From an uncultured Blautia sp. (GTDB lineage Bacteria; Bacillota; Clostridia; Lachnospirales; Lachnospiraceae), in the NCBI GenBank assembly GCA_934394545.1, contig CAKRRG010000011.1:1-54077 (forward strand): 54,077 nucleotides of DNA. Direction: 5' to 3'. This document shows positions 43,396 through 50,010 of this stretch, one piece after another. Under the pieces are notes generated by a model. That model was not told the origin of the DNA. It searched no databases and was given only the letters and a program-made list of their open reading frames with translations. The number at the start of each line of letters is the position of its first letter. Position 1 is the first letter of the stretch. The translations under genes were made by a program, and so were the position numbers.

Positions 43396-44016
43396 ATGGA
43401 CAATTTCGTAATTACAATTGCAAGACAGTATGGAAGTGGCGGACGTACTGTTGGAGAAATGCTTGCGAAGAAATTGGGAATTGGATATTATGATAAGGAT
43501 ATTATCCGTATGGCATCTGAGGATAGCGGAATCCATGAGACACTTTTTGGAAGAGTGGACGAATATTCCAGTGCCAGAAAGCCACTTTTCGGAAAAAATG
43601 GAATTTACAACGGTGAACTGATCCCGCCTCAGAGTAAGGATTTCACCTCAGATGAGAATCTGTTTAATTATCAGGCAAAAATCATTCGTGAGCTGGCTGA
43701 AAAGGAGTCCTGCGTGATCATTGGAAGATGTTCTAATTATATTTTGAAGGATTATCCAAATGTGCTTCGTGTATTTATTCACGCTGACTGGGATTTTCGA
43801 ATGGAAAAAGCAGCAGAGAAGCTGAGCATGAGTACAAAGGAAATTGAAAAATTCCTTCAAAAGGACGATAAACGTAAGGATGAATATTATCGCAGATTTA
43901 CAGGCCAGGAGTGGAAAGATGCTACACAGTATGACTTGTGTCTGGACAGCAGTAAGCTGGGGTATGAGAAGTGCATCGAAGAAATAGAGAATCAGCTGAA
44001 CCTGATAAAGAAGTAA
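43396..44016 (+). CDS. Cytidylate kinase-like family protein
   Basis: A 206-residue P-loop protein of the cytidylate-kinase-like family (Pfam PF13189 type). The N-terminus FVITIARQYGSGGRTVGEMLAKKL holds the phosphate loop, followed by GYYDKDIIRMAS and the CVIIGRCSNYIL segment. These proteins differ from Cmk, and their substrate is not established. AAGGAGG lies 8 nt before ATG 43396. It follows livF by 90 nt and may be co-transcribed. Confidence 0.85.
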   Translation: MDNFVITIARQYGSGGRTVGEMLAKKLGIGYYDKDIIRMASEDSGIHETLFGRVDEYSSARKPLFGKNGIYNGELIPPQSKDFTSDENLFNYQAKIIRELAEKESCVIIGRCSNYILKDYPNVLRVFIHADWDFRMEKAAEKLSMSTKEIEKFLQKDDKRKDEYYRRFTGQEWKDATQYDLCLDSSKLGYEKCIEEIENQLNLIKK

Positions 44017-44027
44017 AATATGAAAGA

Positions 44028-44067
44028 TACCGGTTTTCTCATATGAGAGATTGCCGGTACTTTTTTT
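44028..44067 (+). terminator. Rho-independent terminator
   Basis: TACCGG (44028-44033) pairs with CCGGTA (44054-44059); an inner CTC-ATAT-GAG stem closes the loop. Seven T follow after one C. Confidence 0.85.
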
Positions 44068-44123
44068 GTTCTTTGAGACATATAGTATCAGGAAAGACAG
44101 ATGTCAGGTGGCGTGAAAAAAGG

Positions 44124-44819
44124 ATGAAAAAAGGGCATCTGGTTATATTGGCTGAAATAGTGATTCTCGTGGTGCTGTGTGCCAGACTGGGAGTTAGGGA
44201 AAAGAAGGAAGAGCAGATAGAAGGGGTGTGGAAAAATAGTTTTTCAGAAACAAAGGCGGTGGAGAAAAAGAAAGTGGCATTGACTTTTGATGATGGTCCA
44301 AGCAGTAAATATACGCCTTTGCTTCTGGAAGGGTTAAAACAGCGAGGGGTTCCTGCTACTTTTTTTCTTATGGGGAAAAATATTCCCGGAAAAGAAGCAC
44401 TGGTGAGACGAATGCAAAAGGAGGGGCATCTGATTGGAAATCATACATACAATCATGTGGAACTGGATAAGATTTCCAAGGAAGCTGCTAAAGAAGAAAT
44501 TGAGAGTGTCAATCAGGAAATATATGAGATTACCGGTGTGTATCCTATATGGCTGCGGCCGCCATATGGAGAGTGGCAGAAAAATCTGGATTTTTATGTG
44601 GAAATGTTTCCTGTATTTTGGGATATTGATACCCTGGACTGGAAGAGTCAGAATGCAGAAGCTGTTTTGCAGATCGTGAAATCGGAAGTAAGAGATGGAG
44701 CAGTGATTCTGATGCATGACGCTTATCAAAGTTCAGTAGATGGGGCATTTCAGATCATAGATCTGTTAAGTGAAGAAGGCTATGAATTTGTGACAGTGGA
44801 GGAACTGGCATTGCCATAA
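44124..44819 (+). CDS. Membrane-anchored polysaccharide deacetylase (NodB domain)
   Basis: A 231-residue protein with an N-terminal membrane anchor (HLVILAEIVILVVLCARLG) and a carbohydrate esterase 4 domain. Motifs are TFDDGPSS (catalytic Asp and metal Asp), HTYNH (metal His pair), RPPYGEW and LMHDAY. Such enzymes remove acetyl groups from peptidoglycan GlcNAc/MurNAc or exopolysaccharide; which one is not decidable. ATG 44124 is likely, but the nearest RBS (AGGTGG) is 13 nt away, so translation may be weak or start elsewhere. Confidence 0.87.
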   Translation: MKKGHLVILAEIVILVVLCARLGVREKKEEQIEGVWKNSFSETKAVEKKKVALTFDDGPSSKYTPLLLEGLKQRGVPATFFLMGKNIPGKEALVRRMQKEGHLIGNHTYNHVELDKISKEAAKEEIESVNQEIYEITGVYPIWLRPPYGEWQKNLDFYVEMFPVFWDIDTLDWKSQNAEAVLQIVKSEVRDGAVILMHDAYQSSVDGAFQIIDLLSEEGYEFVTVEELALP

Positions 44820-44844
44820 AAAAAGAATCTTTTACGTTAACAGC

Positions 44845-44873
44845 TTGCTTAAAGAGGATATATGGATTATAAT
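44845..44873 (+). promoter_or_regulatory. rarA promoter
   Basis: TTGCTT (44845-44850), 17-nt spacer, TATAAT (44868-44873). Start near 44880. Confidence 0.82.
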
Positions 44874-44911
44874 TAGAACAAATGTACGCCCACTATGAAG
44901 TGGGGCAGGAA

Positions 44912-44940
44912 ATCTATAAGTGATCTATAAGTATCTATAA
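44912..44940 (+). repeat. Three ATCTATAA direct repeats in the rarA 5' leader
   Basis: Copies start at 44912, 44923 and 44933, 11 and 10 bp apart. A CCCACT-ATGA-AGTGGG hairpin (44889-44904) precedes them. Possible operator or RNA-level element. Confidence 0.6.
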
Positions 44941-44961
44941 ATTGGAATTGGAGATAATTAT

Positions 44962-46290
44962 ATGGATTTATTTGAATATGCGAAATCCAGGACAATGGAG
45001 CGAGAATCGCCTCTTGCATCTCGTCTTCGGCCGACGAAGCTTGAGGAGGTAGTTGGACAGCAGCACATTGTGGGAAAAGATAAATTGCTTTACAGGGCAA
45101 TTAAGGCTGATAAACTGACTTCTGTTATTTTTTACGGTCCTCCCGGAACCGGTAAGACGACTCTTGCCAAGGTCATTGCCAATACTACAAGTGCTGATTT
45201 TACCCAGATCAATGCGACTGTGGCAGGGAAGAAGGATATGGAGGAGGTAGTGAAGCAGGCTCAGAATGCTCTGGGAATGTATGGGAAGAAGACGATCCTG
45301 TTTATTGATGAGATACATCGCTTTAACAAGGGGCAGCAGGACTACCTTCTGCCATTTGTAGAGGATGGCACCATTATTCTTATTGGTGCGACTACGGAGA
45401 ATCCCTATTTTGAGGTGAATGGCGCACTTCTTTCCCGTTCTATTGTATTTGAACTGAAAGCATTGGAGATTCCGGAAATTAAGGAATTGCTTCTGCGTGC
45501 TGTGAATGATCCGGAGAAGGGCATGGGAAGTTATCATGCGGTTTTGGATGAGGATGCTCTGGACTTTCTTGCGGATATGGCTGGTGGAGATGCAAGAAGT
45601 GCGCTAAATGCCATAGAGCTTGGAATCCTGACTACGCCAAGAGACTCTGATGGCAGGATCCATATTACCCTGGATGTGGCTTCTGAGTGTATCCAGAAGC
45701 GTGTGGTGCGCTATGATAAGAACGGAGATAATCATTATGATATTATTTCTGCATTTATTAAGAGCATGCGAGGCTCCGATCCTGACGCGGCAGTGTATTA
45801 TCTGGCGAAGATGCTGTATGCCGGGGAAGATGTGAAGTTTATTGCCAGACGAATGATGATACTCGCATCTGAGGATATAGGAAATGCAGATCCTCAGGCG
45901 TTGGTAGTTGCTACAGCGGCAGCCCAGGCTGTAGAGCGTGTGGGAATGCCGGAGTCACAGATCATTCTTTCGCAAGCTGCGGCGTATATGGCGTGTGCCC
46001 CTAAGAGCAATGCAGCAGTGAATGCTATTTTTGCAGCAATGGATAGTGTAAAGAGAACGAAGACAACTGTGCCGGCCCATCTTCAGGATGCCCATTATGG
46101 CGGACATGAGAAATTGGGGCATGGAATTGGATATAAGTATGCCCATGATTATCCGAATCATTTTGTGAAACAGCAGTATCTGCCGGATGAGATCCGAGGA
46201 GAGCACTTCTATGAACTGTCTGATATGGGATATGAGAAGAAACTAAAGGAGCATATGAAATTTATAAGAGAAAATGCACAGGATAGGTAA
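44962..46290 (+). CDS. rarA: Replication-associated recombination protein RarA (MgsA)
   Basis: A 442-residue clamp-loader-like AAA+ ATPase that acts at stalled forks. Walker A is GPPGTGKTT from ~59, Walker B IDEIHRFNKGQQD, sensor GATTENPYF and arginine finger region LLSRS. The C-terminal domain contains LAKMLYAGEDVKFIARRM and the conserved HYGGHEKLGHG. GGAG precedes ATG 44962. It has its own promoter and terminator. Confidence 0.96.
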   Translation: MDLFEYAKSRTMERESPLASRLRPTKLEEVVGQQHIVGKDKLLYRAIKADKLTSVIFYGPPGTGKTTLAKVIANTTSADFTQINATVAGKKDMEEVVKQAQNALGMYGKKTILFIDEIHRFNKGQQDYLLPFVEDGTIILIGATTENPYFEVNGALLSRSIVFELKALEIPEIKELLLRAVNDPEKGMGSYHAVLDEDALDFLADMAGGDARSALNAIELGILTTPRDSDGRIHITLDVASECIQKRVVRYDKNGDNHYDIISAFIKSMRGSDPDAAVYYLAKMLYAGEDVKFIARRMMILASEDIGNADPQALVVATAAAQAVERVGMPESQIILSQAAAYMACAPKSNAAVNAIFAAMDSVKRTKTTVPAHLQDAHYGGHEKLGHGIGYKYAHDYPNHFVKQQYLPDEIRGEHFYELSDMGYEKKLKEHMKFIRENAQDR

Positions 46291-46299
46291 CTTGCTAAA

Positions 46300-46330
46300 A
46301 ATGGAGGAGCTTTATAAAAGCCCCTCCATT
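46300..46330. terminator. Bidirectional terminator between rarA and the DUF4364 gene
   Basis: AATGGAGG (46300-46307) and CCTCCATT (46323-46330) flank GCTTT-ATA-AAAGC with one A/C mismatch. T-tracts occur on both strands; the minus-strand stop codon lies within it. Confidence 0.88.
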
Positions 46331-46824
46331 ATCTTTGCATAAATTTCTTCGTATTTCTTAGGCCACTGGCTGCACATAGCCTTGGCTGCAGTAAGTGATG
46401 GTGCAGCAAGGGAAAGGTCAATTACAGAGGTGCCCTTTTGTAAAAGCTGTAGATGAACCACATATTCTCCCTGGTTGTTGATATAGTAATCAGCAGGTGC
46501 CTTTACCTGGTTTCGTGCAGAAGAACCTCGCTTGGCCAGGTACTGAAGCACTTCAGTGCGAATATCGTGGGAAATGTCATTCTCAAAATAGGTAAGTGTA
46601 TTTTTACCATCTTCTGTAAGATAATAATAGGAAGTGTTGGAAATAGTGCGCTTCTCAATGAGCTCCGTCTCCTCCAGTTCAGAAAGAGCCTGCTGTAGGT
46701 GGAAATAATTGGTGTACTCATGATCCAGAATAAATTCAGAAATTTCTGAATTGGTAATCGGGGACGAAGAATTCCGAAGCATGTATAAGATGATCAGTTT
46801 GTAAACGGTAAATGGTGTAGCCAT
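46312..46824 (-). CDS. DUF4364 family protein
   Basis: A 170-residue protein whose first ~90 residues look like a winged-helix domain (VYKLIILYMLRNSSSPITNSEIS, then ALSELEETELIEKR and YYYLTEDGK), resembling small transcription regulators. The second half (YVVHLQLLQKGTSVIDLSLA) is the DUF4364-specific part. DNA binding is inferred, with target unknown. GGGAGG lies 7 nt before ATG 46824. It is last in a three-gene minus-strand operon. Confidence 0.85.
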   Translation of the reverse strand: MATPFTVYKLIILYMLRNSSSPITNSEISEFILDHEYTNYFHLQQALSELEETELIEKRTISNTSYYYLTEDGKNTLTYFENDISHDIRTEVLQYLAKRGSSARNQVKAPADYYINNQGEYVVHLQLLQKGTSVIDLSLAAPSLTAAKAMCSQWPKKYEEIYAKIMEGLL

Positions 46825-46862
46825 TTTCCAGCCTCCCTTCTGTTGGAAAAGTATCTGTGAAA

Positions 46863-47789
46863 TCATATGAGGGCTTTACCCTGGAAGCTTTGTCGTTCTT
46901 TCAGGCGGTGATGAAGAAGATTCAGTACTTCTCTTTTTCTGCTGGCCCATTGCGGAGCAATAAGCAGGTCTTTAGGTCCATCTCCAGTGACACGATGGAT
47001 CACAATGGAAGGATCCAGGTGCTCCAGACAATCTGCCACAAGATCAATATATTCTTCACGTTCCAGAATTTTGAATTTTCCGGCAAGATAATCATATGCA
47101 AGATCCGTGTTTCTTAGAACATGAAGCAGTTGGAGCTTGATTCCCTGAATGTCTCGTGCGCTTAAATAATCCATGGTTGCCAGTATGTCTTCTCGGGATT
47201 CACCGGGAAGACCAAGAATAGTATGCACTATAACCTCCAGATCTGCTTCACGAAGCCGTTTAAGGGAATCTTCGAAGCAGGAGAGAGGATAACCTCTTCG
47301 AATGTAGGCAGCAGTAGACGGGTGGATGGTCTGCAGTCCAAGTTCTATCCATACTGGCTTTTGTTTATTTAGTCGTGCCAGCAGCTGAACTACGTCCTTT
47401 CCAAGACAGTCTGGTCTTGTGCCAATGGACAGTGCTACGATTCCCGGATGAGAAAGTGCCTCCTGGAAAATTGCTTCTAAATAGGATACTGGCGCATACG
47501 TATTCGTATATGCCTGAAAATAAGCAATATATTTGTGGATAGGCCGTTTGGCAGATAGCATGGCAATCTGACTGTCAATCTGCCGGGAAATGGAGAGGGA
47601 GGCGCTTGCTGCGAAATCACCGCTCCCTCCTTCGCTGCAAAAAATACAACCGCCGTGTCCAATTGTGCCATCACGGTTGGGGCAGCTCATACCACCGTTC
47701 AGGGTAACCTTGTAAACCTTTTCCCCAAAGCGCTCCTTTAACATGTAATCAAGGGAGTGATAGGGTTTCCCATTCCAGGTGGTAATCAT
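46863..47789 (-). CDS. Radical SAM protein, YhcC/TIGR01212 family
   Basis: A 308-residue radical SAM protein. The cluster-binding Cys lie in CPNRDGTIGHGGCIFC; SIGTRPDC and WIELGLQT are typical of the family. Some relatives are linked to tRNA or cofactor modification, but the reaction here is not known. Its ATG overlaps the TGA stop of the DUF624 gene (ATGA), implying coupled translation. Confidence 0.9.
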   Translation of the reverse strand: MITTWNGKPYHSLDYMLKERFGEKVYKVTLNGGMSCPNRDGTIGHGGCIFCSEGGSGDFAASASLSISRQIDSQIAMLSAKRPIHKYIAYFQAYTNTYAPVSYLEAIFQEALSHPGIVALSIGTRPDCLGKDVVQLLARLNKQKPVWIELGLQTIHPSTAAYIRRGYPLSCFEDSLKRLREADLEVIVHTILGLPGESREDILATMDYLSARDIQGIKLQLLHVLRNTDLAYDYLAGKFKILEREEYIDLVADCLEHLDPSIVIHRVTGDGPKDLLIAPQWASRKREVLNLLHHRLKERQSFQGKALI

Positions 47790-48481
47790 AAGTTCGTATT
47801 ATTGGAATCCAGGCTGTGATCTACGATACTGTCTGGATTCTCTTCTGAAGTTTCTTCCGGAATATATTTATCAAAAATTTTCACAAAGAAGATGGAGTTG
47901 ATGTATGCAATTCCGGAAAAGCCAATCAGTACCAGCAGAAGAATAACCATAGACTGTACCTGAGCGCTTGGGATAAAAAATACAAGAACCGGTGCAACAG
48001 TAACAAGAATCATAAGTACCGTATATGGAAGATGACGAATAGACATCAAAAAGGCATTGGTAAAGGTATTCTTGATCGTATTATAAAATTTCGCAAGAAC
48101 CGGATAAATGTACAAAAAGATCATCACGTAAAGAACCAGGATCATCATGAACAAGATCATGAGAACCTTGCCAAATGTACCGGGAGTATTGCGGCAGATG
48201 CTGATGTCAAGATATAACAAGGCAGCAGCAGCAAGCATGATCAGATTGATCACGATACCCTGCTTCAGGTTCTGCTTAAAGGATTTAAAAAACCCGCGTA
48301 CAATGTAAGATTCTTCATTACGAACCATTTTCAGCGTGACGTAGAAGAGGGCGCAGATAGAAGGCCCAATGGTTACCACCGGAATGCAGCAGATAATGCA
48401 AAGAATATTCAGAATAATAAGATCTGCAACCCGGCTCATAAAGGTAAAAAATTTGTTATCCATGTTGAATAAACGATCCAT
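47786..48481 (-). CDS. DUF624 (YesL-like) membrane protein
   Basis: A 231-residue protein with about five membrane segments (LIILNILCIICCIPVVTIGPS, GIVINLIMLAAAALLYLDI, VLMILFMMILVLYVMIFLY and two later ones) and a conserved N-terminal GPS/ALFYVTLKM block. DUF624 proteins often accompany carbohydrate transporters, but none is nearby. Its acidic tail is cytoplasmic or external, undetermined. AGAGGA lies 7 nt before ATG 48481; an upstream 15-codon extension is unlikely. Confidence 0.87.
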   Translation of the reverse strand: MDRLFNMDNKFFTFMSRVADLIILNILCIICCIPVVTIGPSICALFYVTLKMVRNEESYIVRGFFKSFKQNLKQGIVINLIMLAAAALLYLDISICRNTPGTFGKVLMILFMMILVLYVMIFLYIYPVLAKFYNTIKNTFTNAFLMSIRHLPYTVLMILVTVAPVLVFFIPSAQVQSMVILLLVLIGFSGIAYINSIFFVKIFDKYIPEETSEENPDSIVDHSLDSNNTNL

Positions 48482-48668
48482 TAAAAATTCCTCTTTTCTA
48501 TTTGATGTACAGCACTTGTCCTGCAAAGAGCATGATTAAAACAATTATTGCAGTTTTTTAGTTGGCTGTCAATGAGCTTAACAATTAGTATAACGAATCT
48601 GTTGAAAAAAAGCAATTTGAAAAATAAAAAACTATAAATTCTACACAAAAAATATTTCCAGAAATAGC

Positions 48669-48697
48669 TTGCCTAGCACACGTTAACGTGTTAAAAT
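48669..48697 (+). promoter_or_regulatory. yerC promoter
   Basis: TTGCCT (48669-48674), 17-nt spacer, TAAAAT (48692-48697) with extended -10 TG at 48689-48690. The spacer is filled by a palindrome. Confidence 0.8.
48678..48691. promoter_or_regulatory. Perfect palindrome between -35 and -10 of yerC
   Basis: ACACGTTAACGTGT is a perfect 14-bp palindrome wholly inside the promoter spacer. A dimer bound here would block RNA polymerase. The TrpR-like product of the adjacent gene is the natural candidate. Confidence 0.75.
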
Positions 48698-48752
48698 AGT
48701 AATCATTGAGAAGATAATAAGAAACATTAAATATAGAAAAAGGAGTAGCGAA

Positions 48753-49079
48753 ATGAGTAAAAATATCAGAACTGAGGCGGTTGACCATCTTTTTGAGGCC
48801 ATACTTTGTCTGAAGGATAAGGAAGAGTGCTACACTTTCTTTGAGGATGTGTGTACCATTAACGAGCTTCTTTCTTTATCACAAAGGTTTGAGGTTGCCA
48901 AGATGTTGATAGATAAGAGAACTTATCTTGACATCTCCGAGAAGACTGGCGCATCTACAGCGACGATCAGCCGTGTAAATCGTTCCTTGAATTATGGGAA
49001 TGACGGATATGATATGGTATTTAAGAGAATGGAAGAGAAAAAGGAACAGAATCGTCCTCTGGACCAGAAGGATGAGTAG
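48753..49079 (+). CDS. yerC: TrpR-related regulator YerC/YecD
   Basis: A 108-residue helical protein of the TrpR/YerC family. Helices near the start (AVDHLFEAILCLKDKEECYTFFEDVC) form the dimer core. The helix-turn-helix is RTYLDISEKTGASTATISRVNRSL. TrpR itself uses tryptophan; YerC relatives lack a proven ligand. AAAGGAG lies before ATG 48753. It is monocistronic, and the palindrome in its promoter suggests self-repression. Confidence 0.92.
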   Translation: MSKNIRTEAVDHLFEAILCLKDKEECYTFFEDVCTINELLSLSQRFEVAKMLIDKRTYLDISEKTGASTATISRVNRSLNYGNDGYDMVFKRMEEKKEQNRPLDQKDE

Positions 49080-49121
49080 TTATCACATTAACAGAACAGA
49101 AACTGAATATAGGTATGAAAG

Positions 49122-49159
49122 AACCCGCGAAATCGTAATATAGGATGATTTCGCGGGTT
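49122..49159. terminator. Bidirectional terminator between yerC and the DUF1836 gene
   Basis: AACCCGCGAAATC (49122-49134) pairs perfectly with GATTTCGCGGGTT (49147-49159), 12-nt loop. T-rich sequence follows on the plus strand. Confidence 0.85.
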
Positions 49160-49164
49160 TGTGT

Positions 49165-49791
49165 TTATTTATCTTTGTTTTTCTTACGGCTATCCTTATT
49201 TTCTGATGGAGAAATGTCATCGATCATTTTCTCAATGATCATCTTCTTAATATAGACATCAAAGCTCATCAGGCAGATAAAACTGAAACGTTTGAGAAAT
49301 TCCTGATCTTCTTCGTCTGCATCCTGGAAGGTAGAACTGGAGAAGCGGTAGTCCTTAAGCAGATTCTTGATCAGCTGGTCAATCTTGCGGTTCTCCATTC
49401 CGAAAACTTCATTATATACATAGGTCATATCCTTACCGGGTTCCCCTTTAAAATATTTCTCAGTGATTGGTCCCAGAAGCTTCTGGATATCTGTAATGGA
49501 AAGTATATTCTTAAAATAATAGATGAAGATCAGCATGAGCAGATGATCCTTGGAATAGCGCTTCTTCTCAGGAGAAGGGAGAAGGTTATTCTTGGCGTAA
49601 TTATTGATCATAGTTTTAGTCAGGATCTTATCATTATCGTGGCGCTTGGTGGAAGCCAGCTGATCCTCCATGAATGTGGTGACCTGATCCATGTACAGGT
49701 CAATATTGGGAAGATCTTCAGGCTTTATATAATCCATATCGGAAATATGCTCCAGAATGCTTTTTAATATAGTTTTATCATCAGCTGTCAT
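49165..49791 (-). CDS. DUF1836 domain protein
   Basis: A 208-residue protein with a central DUF1836 region (LTKTMINNYAKNNLLPSPEKKRYSKDHLLMLIFIYYFKNILSI is its core, given here in two parts: residues ~58-80 and ~81-100). The start resembles a MerR-like helix-turn-helix that selects DNA, so a regulator is inferred. The C-terminal end is Lys-rich. AGAGGTGA lies 5 nt before ATG 49791. It is monocistronic with its own promoter. Confidence 0.85.
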   Translation of the reverse strand: MTADDKTILKSILEHISDMDYIKPEDLPNIDLYMDQVTTFMEDQLASTKRHDNDKILTKTMINNYAKNNLLPSPEKKRYSKDHLLMLIFIYYFKNILSITDIQKLLGPITEKYFKGEPGKDMTYVYNEVFGMENRKIDQLIKNLLKDYRFSSSTFQDADEEDQEFLKRFSFICLMSFDVYIKKMIIEKMIDDISPSENKDSRKKNKDK

Positions 49792-49810
49792 TTTATCACC
49801 TCTGCTCCTT

Positions 49811-49839
49811 ATTATATAGTTTTTAAAACTACTTGTAAA
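49811..49839 (-). promoter_or_regulatory. Promoter of the DUF1836 gene
   Basis: Minus strand TTTACA (49839-49834), 17-nt spacer, TATAAT (49816-49811). Confidence 0.78.
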
Positions 49840-49913
49840 CTGTTTTTTTCAGTTTCTTGAAAATGGAAAGAAACCTGGTCGAATCTATGTTTGGTTTTTT
49901 TGCTGGTTCGGGG

Positions 49914-49942
49914 TTGTGATAGGTAGGGATTTCATGTATAAT
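49914..49942 (+). promoter_or_regulatory. pcrA promoter
   Basis: TTGTGA (49914-49919), 17-nt spacer, TATAAT (49937-49942). Leader ~60 nt. Confidence 0.75.
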
Positions 49943-50010
49943 AAGTTTACTGTTGGCTTTTGCCCTCGACATTTATATACGGAATGTTTTACGAAATAAG
50001 GAGAATATAA

